From positions 6,975 through 70,974 of the forward strand of contig JAEWZX010000001.1 in the NCBI GenBank assembly GCA_023394965.1: 64,000 bases of DNA. The letters run 5' to 3'. The position numbers were made by a program, and so were the translations under genes. The DNA is from Pseudomonadota bacterium (GTDB lineage: Bacteria; Pseudomonadota; Alphaproteobacteria; Sphingomonadales; Sphingomonadaceae). Positions within the stretch are counted from its first letter, which is position 1. Every line of letters begins with the position of its first letter. The notes under the pieces are model-generated. The model was not told the DNA's origin. It worked only from the letters and a program-made list of their open reading frames with translations, and searched no databases. This document shows, piece by piece, positions 43,122-52,320 of this stretch.

Positions 43122-44300
43122 ATGACCTACACCGCAGGCCGTATCGTCAACGATGCTGACGCGCACACCATGGAAACCCAGGACTGGCTGGCTCCCTATC
43201 TGGAGGGCGAGTACAAAGAGATGTATTCGCAGGTCTATTCGAAGCGGGAAGGCGGCGAGCGAATCGTGAAGATGATCGATGCCGCCAAAGCGCGGAAGGC
43301 CGATCCTGAAGCCCGTGCGAAGGCTTTGGAAAATCCGATCGAAGGTGCCAAAGGCTGGCTTGGCTATGGTGGTTTCGACAAGGAAGAGCGGGTCGAAGCC
43401 CTCGACTGGCTGGGGTTCAACAGCCAACTCGTCTTTCCTACATTCGGTTTGGCGGCGATCACCAGGGCGGTCGACAACGATCAGCGTTATGCTGCCGCCG
43501 TCGCTCTCAACAAGGCTCAGCAGGACTTTTGCGATGCCGATGCGCGGATGGACTGCGTTGCGTTCACGCCTCTCGATGACCCCGATCGTGCTCTAGCAGA
43601 AGCGAAAAGGGCAGTTGCGGCAGGAGCAAAGGCCGTGATGTTCAGTGCCGGTCCGGCAGGTGACAAAAGCCCGGGCCATCCCGATCTGGACCCCTTCTGG
43701 CAGTTCCTTCAGGATAGCCGGATACCCTTCATGCTGCACATCGGACCGGGTACGAAAACCCAGCCGCCCAAGTTCAAGAACAATGGCCGCGACCAGGCGG
43801 TTGACCTGCATGGCGGGGGTGAAAATCTGCGCTTTCCCGATTTCCTGTGCCTGTGGTTTGCGCCCCAGGAATTCCTCACGGCGATGGTCTATGACGGCGT
43901 GTTCATGCGCTTTCCGGAGCTGCGTGGTGGCGTGATCGAAAGCGGGGCCGGCTGGGTTCCGGAGTTCCTCCGCATGCTCGATCATGGATGGTATTCCTTC
44001 AGCAAGACGGATCAGTATCTGAAGGATATGGATCTGATGCCGTCGGAATATATCAAACGCGCCGTCCGGTTCACGCCGTTCCCCAACGAAGATGTCGGCC
44101 GGATGATCAGCGACAGTTCGCCGGAGCTTTATATGTTCTCGAGCGACTACCCGCACCCGGAAGGGACGCGAGATCCATACGGGAAATTCGAAAACTCGCT
44201 CGAAGGGTTCGATGAGGATGTGAAGGACATGTTCTATCGAACGAATTACGATCACATGATGTTTCGTGAAAGCGAGTCGCTGGCAGAAGCGGCCGAGTAA
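43122..44300 (+). CDS. Amidohydrolase (amidohydrolase_2 / ACMSD-like)
   Basis: 392 residues from an ATG with a strong RBS (AGGAGG). N-terminal VNDADAHTMETQDWL holds the D-x-H variant of the metal motif, FMLHIGPG the His of strand five, ESGAGWVPEFLRML and FSSDYPHPEGTRDP the C-terminal Asp. This is the metal-dependent decarboxylase/hydrolase group. Members sit in sphingomonad and actinobacterial catabolic loci. Substrate unknown. Divergent from the tesB operon, ends in a perfect terminator. Confidence 0.88.
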   Translation: MTYTAGRIVNDADAHTMETQDWLAPYLEGEYKEMYSQVYSKREGGERIVKMIDAAKARKADPEARAKALENPIEGAKGWLGYGGFDKEERVEALDWLGFNSQLVFPTFGLAAITRAVDNDQRYAAAVALNKAQQDFCDADARMDCVAFTPLDDPDRALAEAKRAVAAGAKAVMFSAGPAGDKSPGHPDLDPFWQFLQDSRIPFMLHIGPGTKTQPPKFKNNGRDQAVDLHGGGENLRFPDFLCLWFAPQEFLTAMVYDGVFMRFPELRGGVIESGAGWVPEFLRMLDHGWYSFSKTDQYLKDMDLMPSEYIKRAVRFTPFPNEDVGRMISDSSPELYMFSSDYPHPEGTRDPYGKFENSLEGFDEDVKDMFYRTNYDHMMFRESESLAEAAE

Positions 44301-44325
44301 AGCCGGCCAGACTGGACTACCGATT

Positions 44326-44353
44326 AAAGGGGGCATCGCGAGATGCCCCCTTT
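44326..44353. terminator. Bidirectional intrinsic terminator
   Basis: AAAGGGGGCATC (44326-44337) and GATGCCCCCTTT (44342-44353) are perfectly complementary (12 bp) around GCGA, giving A- and T-tracts on both sides. Ends the amidohydrolase gene and the converging MmgE/PrpD gene. Confidence 0.95.
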
Positions 44354-44365
44354 ATTGCATCTCCC

Positions 44366-45889
44366 TCAGCTGCGGGCTGAATTCCCGTCGAAGCGCATCA
44401 GATCGATGATCGGTTCGATCGTCGGCGCATCGTCGAGAGTGTCACACAAGGCGACCAGGCGATCAGCTTTCGATCGACCCAGAACCGGTTCGATTAACTC
44501 GACTGCCTTTTCTTCCACCTCTGCTTTGCCAAGAGGGTGTGTGGGAAAGCCCGGCACGTAGGCGACATAGCGCTCCTGCTTGCTCCCATCCTTGAGAGTA
44601 ATGGTGACGCGTGCGCTTTCCGTCCGGTCTTCGCCTTCGCCCATTTCCTGCGCTTCGTCACGAATGACAGTGACCTTGCGGGCGAAGGCTTTTGCCCGTT
44701 CATCGGTTTCCTGCCTGCTAAGCGACTGTGCATCCACGAAATCGAGCCTTCCATCGAGCATGATGATGGCAGCGAGATAGGGAATGTTCAGCGCGGGCAT
44801 GTTCGCGCGTTCGAATGTCGCCGCTTCCCCCGGCATGGCGACGACGATTTTTTCCACCTGATCGGGTGTGATCGATCGGCGCAGGTCCAGCAGGGCGCGA
44901 ACCGCGGGCTGGGTGGGTCCTCCAACCGGATAGCGTTTCATTGCCGCCAGCGACAGTTCGTACTTCTCGTGCAGGCCTTCCACCAGCGATGCATGGTTCT
45001 TGCCTTCGCCCTGAAAGGCGCGCCAGCGAAACCATGCATTCTCATTGTCGAAACTGGCCGGTACCCCTGTGAAGCCAAGTTTCGCCATATGCGCAGCCTG
45101 CAAGCCATTGCGGGCACCCATGCCGCCGAACACGAAAGCCTTCTCGATATGGCGGACATCGAGCAGCCATTGCCACGAACCCGACGCCTGCTGAGAGCAG
45201 TAGGCCAGCATATGGTCGACCTGATCCGCGCTCAGCCCCAGGAGCGACGCGGCAGCCGATGCCGCGCCGAAAACCGGTGCGACGCCATGATTGGCCAGCC
45301 CTGCCAGGTAAAGATTGCGTGTTCCGATCGCCTTGGGCAGCCGGCCTGCAATCTCGTATCCGGCGGTCACTGCGCCTACCAGATCCGCACCCGATCTCTT
45401 GCTGGCGCGCGCTGTTTCGATGGCGACCGGCACGATTGCCGGGCCGGGCTGGACATAGGCGGACGGGATGAAGTCGTTTATCTCTGCCGCATGGGCTGTC
45501 ATGGCAGATGCGAAAACCGCATCCACCGGTGATGCCGTCTGGCGTGAGCCGAGAATCGGACTTTTCCCGTCTGGCGACATGGCTGCGGCATAGTCACGCC
45601 CAAGCTTGGCCGCTTCGAGTGAATTGCAGGCGATGATCGACGCCAGCGTATCAAGTATGTGCAGCTTCGCCCGTTCCCTTATGGCCGAGGGAATGGAGTG
45701 GGCGGTCGCTCCGGCTATATAAGCCGTCAATGCGGGGGTTATTTCTTTCCAGTCGTCGTCGCCGGACGATGACTCGGAATTTTCACCCGTGCGCGCCTTT
45801 GCACTCGCTACCGAACTGCCTGCTGTCAGTACCGCTGCAGCGGCATACCCGGTTTTCATCATTTGCCTTCTTGTGAAATCGCCGATCAC
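44366..45889 (-). CDS. MmgE/PrpD-family protein with Tat-like signal
   Basis: 507 residues. The N-terminus has TRRQMMKTGYAAAAVLTAGSSVASA, a twin-arginine-like signal with an AxA site, followed by a charged linker. The core matches MmgE/PrpD: TAYIAGATAHSIPSAIRERA, LHILDTLASIIAC, HAAEINDF, VTAGYEIAGRLPKAIG. Known members (2-methylcitrate dehydratase, cis-aconitate decarboxylase) are cytoplasmic dehydratases or lyases, so export is unusual. No other propionate genes are nearby, so a methylcitrate role is unlikely. Divergent from a TetR gene (124-base gap), which probably regulates it. Confidence 0.88.
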   Translation of the reverse strand: MIGDFTRRQMMKTGYAAAAVLTAGSSVASAKARTGENSESSSGDDDWKEITPALTAYIAGATAHSIPSAIRERAKLHILDTLASIIACNSLEAAKLGRDYAAAMSPDGKSPILGSRQTASPVDAVFASAMTAHAAEINDFIPSAYVQPGPAIVPVAIETARASKRSGADLVGAVTAGYEIAGRLPKAIGTRNLYLAGLANHGVAPVFGAASAAASLLGLSADQVDHMLAYCSQQASGSWQWLLDVRHIEKAFVFGGMGARNGLQAAHMAKLGFTGVPASFDNENAWFRWRAFQGEGKNHASLVEGLHEKYELSLAAMKRYPVGGPTQPAVRALLDLRRSITPDQVEKIVVAMPGEAATFERANMPALNIPYLAAIIMLDGRLDFVDAQSLSRQETDERAKAFARKVTVIRDEAQEMGEGEDRTESARVTITLKDGSKQERYVAYVPGFPTHPLGKAEVEEKAVELIEPVLGRSKADRLVALCDTLDDAPTIEPIIDLMRFDGNSARS

Positions 45890-46013
45890 TTCATTCTCCT
45901 GCCTTTTTCAGGGTGAGCGTGGCGAATCGAAGCCTGACAGTCAAACCAATAAGCATAAGTGTGGGAGCGTAAAGGTTCTTGCCATCACAGGCGGCGCGCT
46001 TCACATCGGGCAG

Positions 46014-46604
46014 ATGACCGGATTGGACGAAGGCGGCGATCGCGCCAGGCAGGTGTTGGAAACGGCCGAGACGATCATGCTGGAAACACGATCTGTTAGC
46101 CTGACACTCAACGACATTGCCGACCGGATCGGTGTCAGCCGCAGCTTGCTGTATGTCTATTACGACGGCGTTCCCGCGATTCTGGATGCCATTTTCCAGA
46201 TCCATCTTGGCAGGTTGGAAGCGCGGTTGCCCCTGGACGATGCCAATAACGATCCGTTCGAAAGCCGGTCTGTCGATGCCAATTTGCAGTATTTTCACTA
46301 TCTCGTGGAGGCGGGGCCGGTGCTGCAGCTCATTCTTCGCGAGCGGAACCAGGATAGTCCGCTCGGTGACGAAAGCAGGCGGCGGTTCATGCGTCTGGCG
46401 CGCGCATTGGCTGTCGAAACCAGCCGCGGGCTGGAGCTGAGCCCGCGTGAGGCATTTGTTCTGATAGAACTGAATGCAGCCATTCCCGAAGCGCTTGCTC
46501 GAATGGTGCGGAGCGGGGAGATCGACAAGGATACTGCAATCGAAACCTGCCGCAGGCTGATCACTGCCTCGCTGCAGTCCTTTGTCCTGAGAAAAGCGCC
46601 CTAG
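46014..46604 (+). CDS. TetR/AcrR-family regulator
   Basis: 196 residues from the ATG at 46014; longer open frame upstream overlaps the MmgE/PrpD signal region and is not credible. The N-terminal HTH is RQVLETAETIMLETRSVSLTLNDIADRIGVSRSLLYVYYDG, a standard TetR helix set. The C-terminal ligand domain is unremarkable and ends FVLRKAP. It is divergent from the MmgE/PrpD gene and converges, overlapping by four bases, with another regulator. Confidence 0.88.
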   Translation: MTGLDEGGDRARQVLETAETIMLETRSVSLTLNDIADRIGVSRSLLYVYYDGVPAILDAIFQIHLGRLEARLPLDDANNDPFESRSVDANLQYFHYLVEAGPVLQLILRERNQDSPLGDESRRRFMRLARALAVETSRGLELSPREAFVLIELNAAIPEALARMVRSGEIDKDTAIETCRRLITASLQSFVLRKAP

Positions 46605-47452
46605 GCGGTTTGGCCCGAGGCGAACTTTTCGTCGCTTTCCGTCCCTGCCATCACGATGCTGAGGCAGATTGCCTCAACCATGGCCAAGGGCGCGCGGCGG
46701 CTTGCGACGATACCGCCCGCCTTGAGCGAAACCGCTGTCAGCGCGGCGGTGGATGCCTTGGCGCTGGCCAGATCCATGGCGCCGCCCTGTACCAATTGTT
46801 TCAAGATAGGCTCGCGCGCAGCTTCGCCCTTGGCCGCGCGCTCGTGTTTCAGGGCCTGTCTCACTTCAGGCAGGTGCAGCAGCATTTGCATGAGGGGGCC
46901 GCGGCTGTGGGCTTCGTGAAGATAGCCGATCGTGGATAGCATGACGCGCGTGTAGTGGGAGGAGTCGCGCGCGATGGTTTTACGGCGATGTTTTTCCTGC
47001 GCATCGATTTCGCGGCGTGCCAGGGCGACGAGGAGATCGGTCCGGCCGCCGAAGCAGTTGTGTACCTGGGTTTCACTGATCCCCACGCTTCGCGCCACCG
47101 AGCGCATCGTCACTGCCGATACGCCTTCCCGGATTGCGATGTCGCTGGCGGCGTCCAGCAGCTGCTGTCGCCGCGATTCGGCGGACATGCGTGTCCGCAT
47201 ACCGGGCGATTGCCGTGGTTGCCGGCGGCCCAGCGCGAAAATCTCGCTCAGACCGACCGGGGCCGGCGGCAAATCGGGCTGGGTATCCCGCGCCTCGACG
47301 CTCCTGGTCCAGTGGGATCGCGACGGGCGGGGGATGTCCAGCCGATCGCAGATCTTCGCCAGGCCGTTGCCGGTGAGGCCATAGCGGGATGCCACATTCC
47401 CCAGTGGCGCGGACCAAATCAAGTCGAATAGCTCTGCTCGGGTCACTTCCAT
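46601..47452 (-). CDS. TetR-family regulator with extra N-terminal HTH domain
   Basis: 283 residues in two parts. Residues 1-55 hold an HTH-like domain (VTRAELFDLIWSAPLGNVA, YGLTGNGLAKICDRLDIPRP) seen alone in other proteins. After a linker, residues 90-140 are a TetR HTH (RRQQLLDAASDIAIREGVSAV, MRSVARSVGISETQVHNCFGG), then a ligand domain of about 130 residues. The fusion gives two DNA-binding units in one chain. Gene neighbours on both sides are catabolic; target unknown. Start ATG chosen at 47452. Confidence 0.8.
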   Translation of the reverse strand: MEVTRAELFDLIWSAPLGNVASRYGLTGNGLAKICDRLDIPRPSRSHWTRSVEARDTQPDLPPAPVGLSEIFALGRRQPRQSPGMRTRMSAESRRQQLLDAASDIAIREGVSAVTMRSVARSVGISETQVHNCFGGRTDLLVALARREIDAQEKHRRKTIARDSSHYTRVMLSTIGYLHEAHSRGPLMQMLLHLPEVRQALKHERAAKGEAAREPILKQLVQGGAMDLASAKASTAALTAVSLKAGGIVASRRAPLAMVEAICLSIVMAGTESDEKFASGQTA

Positions 47453-47604
47453 CCCTCAGAGATAGGCGCGATCCCCCCAATCTGTCCACCGGCACCCGTG
47501 CTGGGCGGGAGGTCAATATTGTTCGCGTACCCAATCTTCAAAAATGTTTGTTGTTAGGTCGTAAATAAGCGGCTAAGCAGATGGGGAGGAAATGGGAGAG
47601 AGAT

Positions 47605-49014
47605 GTGAGGGGATTCCTGAATTCGCTCATGGGTGCGGTGCTGATTGGTGGTTTCCAGTCGTCCGCCGCTTATGCGCAAATGCCCGAGTCGATCGATCCA
47701 GTGACTGTTTCGGTTGAGGCTGGAACATTGCAGGGATCGCGCGAAAATGGCGTACTTGTTTTTCGAGGCGTTCCCTATTCCGCTTCGCCGACAGGTAGTT
47801 ATCGGTGGCGTCCTCCGCAGCCGGTGCAATCATGGCCCGGGGTTCGATCCGCAACGGCGCATGAGCCGGCATGTGTCCAGCCGGTGGATCTCGATACCAC
47901 AGTGGCCAACTTCGGCGGAGTTAATGGAGCGCAGTCCGAAGACTGCCTCTATCTGACCATCACTGCGCCGGAAAATGCTCGTGGAGCGCCGGTTCTGGTG
48001 TGGTTTCACGGCGGTGCGTTCTTCCTTGGGGCGGGTAGCCTGGGTTCCTACGATGGCACGGCCAATGCCCGGCATGGGGTGATCACCGTCAGTGTAAACT
48101 ACCGGCTCGGTGCGCTGGCGAACTTTGTGCACCCGGCGCTTGCGGCCGAGCACCCTGAAGAACCTCAGGGTAATTATGCTCTGCAAGACAGCGTTGCTGC
48201 TCTGGAATGGGTCAGGGACAACATCGCTGCATTTGGAGGGGATGCCACTCGTGTGACCATTGCTGGCCAGTCGGCCGGTGGCGGGATCGTCACTAACTTG
48301 CTCGCCCTGCCGTCGGCTGAGGGGCTGTTCGACAAGGCTATTGTCCAATCAGGCAGTCTTCTGCTTCCCGACCGCCCCCGCGAAAAGGCGCAGGCAATGG
48401 CTGTGGATGCCTTGGAGGGCATCGGTATCGGCGCAGATGCTACGGCTGAAGACCTGCGCAGCATTTCCGCGCAAACCTTTGCTGCTTCGAACGATCTGCG
48501 GGCAGGCTTCTTCTTTACCCCCGACGCGAAGTTCAAGCCGGAGACGGCGATCGATGCGCTGCGTGCCGGAGAAGAAACAGATGTGCCCCTGCTCGTTGGC
48601 GCAAACATGGGCGAGGGCGGGTTCCGCGCTGCGCGTAGCTTCGCAGCACTGGCTGGCGACGAGGGGGCACCGGCCTTCCTGTACCGTTTCGACCATACGC
48701 CTGCCTTTCGTGCAGATGAGTGGCAGAGCGGCCCGGTACATTCGGCGGAGCTCATGTTTACTTTCGACTCCATCGATAAGTCGAGTTGGGGTGGTGAGCG
48801 TGCGGATTCTGTCGATCGGAATTTGGCCGCGAAGGTGAACGCCTGCTGGGCGGCATTCATCAAAATGCCTGCGGGTGCGCGAAGCTTCGAATGTGCCGAC
48901 GGTTTCGTCTGGCAGCCATACGAGAAGGGTGGGCAGGCAGTTCTTATAGAAACTGACGGGCTCCGCATGGCTCCGGCCGATGCGTTGCCGGATGGCCCTC
49001 AGAAAACCGAATAA
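47605..49014 (+). CDS. Type B carboxylesterase, shortened
   Basis: 469 residues from a GTG at 47605 (GGAGAG five to six bases upstream), with signal MRGFLNSLMGAVLIGG...AYAQ. Triad retained: GQSAGGG, Glu in GANMGEGGF, His in GPVHSAELMF. Only about 20 residues lie between the acid and the FLYRFD strand, versus about 75 in the other two esterases here, so part of the helical lid region is missing. The TBDR at 49045 starts 30 bases downstream and is presumably co-transcribed, pointing to esterase and receptor sharing a ligand. Confidence 0.88.
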   Translation: MRGFLNSLMGAVLIGGFQSSAAYAQMPESIDPVTVSVEAGTLQGSRENGVLVFRGVPYSASPTGSYRWRPPQPVQSWPGVRSATAHEPACVQPVDLDTTVANFGGVNGAQSEDCLYLTITAPENARGAPVLVWFHGGAFFLGAGSLGSYDGTANARHGVITVSVNYRLGALANFVHPALAAEHPEEPQGNYALQDSVAALEWVRDNIAAFGGDATRVTIAGQSAGGGIVTNLLALPSAEGLFDKAIVQSGSLLLPDRPREKAQAMAVDALEGIGIGADATAEDLRSISAQTFAASNDLRAGFFFTPDAKFKPETAIDALRAGEETDVPLLVGANMGEGGFRAARSFAALAGDEGAPAFLYRFDHTPAFRADEWQSGPVHSAELMFTFDSIDKSSWGGERADSVDRNLAAKVNACWAAFIKMPAGARSFECADGFVWQPYEKGGQAVLIETDGLRMAPADALPDGPQKTE

Positions 49015-49044
49015 TATCAAGTAAAAAGCGATTGGGAGAGAACA

Positions 49045-52026
49045 ATGAATCGGAAGACAAGATACCTCTTGGGAACGACCCTGGTTTTCCCGGCCTTGCT
49101 CGCGAGCAGTATGACCAGTGCGCAAGACGCACCGGCGCCCGACGAGACAGATCAACCCGTCGCTACGCAAGACGCAGGGACGATTGTGGTCACCGGCTCA
49201 TACATTCGCGGTACTTCTGAAGAAGGTGTCCTGCCGGTCGATGTCTTCGGCGTCGAAGAACTTAATCAGCGCGGGATCGACAGCCCGCTGGAGTTCATCA
49301 AAACCCTGCCCTCCGTAGGTCCGGTTCTGGGCGACTCAAACCAGTATGGCGCAGGCGGCAGCCAGGGCGTCGGCTCGATCAACCTGCGCAGCCTCGGGCG
49401 GGAACGTACGCTGGTCCTGATGAATGGACAGCGCTTCTTTCCCGAGCCTGGCGATGGTGCCGCGGATACCAATCTCATACCCATGTTCGCTCTCCAGCGC
49501 GTGGAGGTTCTGAAAGATGGCGCCGCTTCGACCTATGGTTCGGATGCCATTGCCGGCGTTGCCAACTTCATCACCCGCACCAATTTCGAAGGGGTCGAAG
49601 TTGCGGGGAATTGGCAGTTCGTCAACGGATCCGACGACAATTACCAAGCCAGCATTCTGGTCGGAAAGAACTTCGGTTCGGCCAACATCATGGTCGGTGC
49701 GGGTTATCAACATAGGTCCGAACTCCCGGCCAGTGAACGCGATTTCACGCAGCTTCCCTATGAAGTGAACCCATCGGGCTGGTCACCCCTGAACAATCCG
49801 GGTGTGTATTTGCCCCAGACGGCAACCGGAACATCGCTGGCGCAGCCCGCCATCGATGGAAATCTGCTCGAAGCGTGCAACAACCTCGGCGGTATCGAGG
49901 TGCCGATCTCGTCGTTCTCCACGTGCCGGTATTCCTACATACCGTTTGTAAATCTGATCGAGAAGGAAGACCGTTATCAGGTCTTCGGGCAGTTTACTGT
50001 CGACCTTTCGGACACGCTGAGCTTCCGCGCGGATGCCCTGTATTCCCATACCGAATTGCCAGAGCTCGGCTATTCACCAAGCTATCCGGTAACGCAGAGC
50101 CCACGCGGGCCAGGCACGAGTTCTCGGTTTATCGTGCCTCGCAGCAATCCAAACTACCAGAATTTCATTGATACGACATTTGGTCCGGGATCGCTGCCGG
50201 ATCTGGCGTCGGCCTATTCCGTGATTGTCCTGTGGCGTCCGTTCGGATCGGGCGGGAACCCGCTCGACCCTCGCGGTGCGGGTGAAGGTGGTGTCTTCAA
50301 TAATGCCTGGCGGGTATCGGGCGGCTTCGAAAAGGAGCTGTCCGACAGCATGCGGATCAATCTCAATGGATTGTACCTGCGCAGCAACCGGACCTTCTAC
50401 TCTCGGGATTTCGTCAGCGATCGCCTGCAGCGGGCACTCAATGGTCTCGGCGGGCCAAACTGCAATACTCTGACGCCGGGGCAGAACGGCTGCTCATACT
50501 GGAACCCCTTCATCAGCCAATCGCCTGGGAATGCTGCGCTTGGCCTCGATAATCCGGCCTATGTTCCCGGTTCCGAGAATAGTGAAGAACTGATCAACTG
50601 GGTGCGCCAGAAGAACGGCACAAACGCTTTCGAAGAACTGTATACTGTGGATCTCGTCGTAAGCGGTGAAACCCAGGTCGCAGGCATGGACGTTGGCTAT
50701 GCGTTCGGCGGACAGCACAGGCGAAGCCTCTTCGTTTCGAAGGCAATCAACCGCTTCAGCGATCCGGATGCGTACCCTTGCGCAGTCGATGGGGATCGCA
50801 GCTGCCTGGATGATCCGACAGACAATCTGGTGCCTGTCGGTGCCTTCACCTTCCTGGGCAATTATCCGTCCGCCAATCTGACGCAATCGATCAACGCGTT
50901 GTTTGCGGAAGTGAAGGTCAATCCCACACCCGATATCGAACTTGTCGGTGCCGTGCGTTTTGAAGATTATGGCGATCCGGTCGGGTCGACCATCAATCCC
51001 AAATTTTCGGCCCGAATCCAGGCAACCGATTTCCTCGCATTCCGCGGTTCTATCGGCACGACCTTTCGAGGGCCTCTGCCTAGCGACCTGAGTTCGTCCG
51101 GGGCGAGCGCTGTTGCTGGCATCGACGCCATCAACAACGAATTTCGTGCGACCGATTCCGGCGGCAATCCGGATCTGGATCCGGAAACTGCGCTGACTTA
51201 TAATATCGGAGCGGTGCTTTCGACTGGGGGCCTGACCTTCAGCGTAGATTACTGGACCTATGAGTTCGATGGCCAGTTTACGGAACTGCCGTTCCAGCAA
51301 ATTGCCAACGCGATCGCGCCTGGCCGTTCGGGTACCCAGCTCGTCGATTGTTCAAGCCCGTTTACGCAGTATGTGACGTTCCAGGGCGGCGAGTGTACTC
51401 AGGGTGTGACGATCGCTCGGGATATCGCACGTATTCGCACGCAAACGGTCAACGGACCGGATGTGACAACTCGAGGCCTGGATTTCACGCTCAATTATCG
51501 CCGTTATTTCGGTGATGTTGCGTTCAGCTTCGGCGCGAACGCGACATATGTGCTCGATTACAAATACGATGCATTCGAGTTCAACGGATTGCAGTTCGAT
51601 CAAGGGTATGAGGCATCCGGCTGGGCAAATTACGGCCGGGATCCCGGTACGGTTTCGAAATGGCGTGGCAATGCATTTGCATCGCTCGGTTTCGAGCCGG
51701 TCACTCTGACATACAATGTGAACTATATCGGCGGTGTGGACGATAACCGCTGCTATGATCGCGCAACCGGTGCAGTGATCGATCCCTGTGCTGCCACCGA
51801 ATTCGGGGGCACCAACTTTGGGCGCCGTATCGGCAGCTTCATCCAGCACGACCTGCTCGCTTCGATCGACCTCGATCTGGGCGGTTTGGATGTGACGCTG
51901 AATGGCGGCATCGAGAATATCTTCGATCGCGACCCCGCCGGGGCACGGCTGGAATATGGCTATGACCCGTTCATCGGCTCGGCCATCGGCCGCACGTTCA
52001 AGCTTGGGACCAAGGTTCGCTTCTGA
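49045..52026 (+). CDS. TonB-dependent receptor, esterase-linked
   Basis: 993 residues; GGGAGAG lies before the ATG. Signal peptide ends near TSAQ. TonB-box-like GTIVVTGSYIRG, plug DSPLEFIKTLPSVGPVLG, SINLRSLGRERTLVLMNGQRFF and LQRVEVLKDGAASTYGSDAIAGVANFITR, then a barrel ending TFKLGTKVRF. This is the broad S-x-I-R-G class common in sphingomonads. Its operon partner is an exported esterase, which suggests import of an esterified organic compound. A terminator follows 30 bases after the stop. Confidence 0.93.
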   Translation: MNRKTRYLLGTTLVFPALLASSMTSAQDAPAPDETDQPVATQDAGTIVVTGSYIRGTSEEGVLPVDVFGVEELNQRGIDSPLEFIKTLPSVGPVLGDSNQYGAGGSQGVGSINLRSLGRERTLVLMNGQRFFPEPGDGAADTNLIPMFALQRVEVLKDGAASTYGSDAIAGVANFITRTNFEGVEVAGNWQFVNGSDDNYQASILVGKNFGSANIMVGAGYQHRSELPASERDFTQLPYEVNPSGWSPLNNPGVYLPQTATGTSLAQPAIDGNLLEACNNLGGIEVPISSFSTCRYSYIPFVNLIEKEDRYQVFGQFTVDLSDTLSFRADALYSHTELPELGYSPSYPVTQSPRGPGTSSRFIVPRSNPNYQNFIDTTFGPGSLPDLASAYSVIVLWRPFGSGGNPLDPRGAGEGGVFNNAWRVSGGFEKELSDSMRINLNGLYLRSNRTFYSRDFVSDRLQRALNGLGGPNCNTLTPGQNGCSYWNPFISQSPGNAALGLDNPAYVPGSENSEELINWVRQKNGTNAFEELYTVDLVVSGETQVAGMDVGYAFGGQHRRSLFVSKAINRFSDPDAYPCAVDGDRSCLDDPTDNLVPVGAFTFLGNYPSANLTQSINALFAEVKVNPTPDIELVGAVRFEDYGDPVGSTINPKFSARIQATDFLAFRGSIGTTFRGPLPSDLSSSGASAVAGIDAINNEFRATDSGGNPDLDPETALTYNIGAVLSTGGLTFSVDYWTYEFDGQFTELPFQQIANAIAPGRSGTQLVDCSSPFTQYVTFQGGECTQGVTIARDIARIRTQTVNGPDVTTRGLDFTLNYRRYFGDVAFSFGANATYVLDYKYDAFEFNGLQFDQGYEASGWANYGRDPGTVSKWRGNAFASLGFEPVTLTYNVNYIGGVDDNRCYDRATGAVIDPCAATEFGGTNFGRRIGSFIQHDLLASIDLDLGGLDVTLNGGIENIFDRDPAGARLEYGYDPFIGSAIGRTFKLGTKVRF

Positions 52027-52056
52027 TTCTTCTCTCCCGGAAGCGAAAATTCGGGA

Positions 52057-52091
52057 AGGGGCGGAGGCTTTCGAGCTCTCCGCCCCTTTTT
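52057..52091 (+). terminator. Intrinsic terminator
   Basis: AGGGGCGGAG (52057-52066) pairs with CTCCGCCCCT (52078-52087), followed by TTTT. Ends the TBDR transcript. The rest of the ~300-base gap to the thiolase holds no gene I can support. Confidence 0.9.
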
Positions 52092-52320
52092 GTGAGAATC
52101 TCGATAGTCGGCGAATGGGGAGGGCTCGTGCGGCGGGGCCAGCAAAGCTATGTTTACGTACCGTATATTCCGAAGGCGAAGTTTATAACGATAATATGAG
52201 GTGAAACTAATCCATACCAAATTTTTAGATATGGTGTTTCGAAGCTTGCGTCCGGCCGCGGATTGAGGCTATCCCTCCGGGAAAATGCCGTATGGCGAAA
52301 ACGGGAAAGGAATAACTGAG

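Noticed and set aside
45789..46604. Longest form of the TetR protein starting at 45789
   Set aside because: The extra 75 residues overlap the MmgE/PrpD coding start and the intergenic promoter region; the ATG at 46014 gives a standard TetR length.
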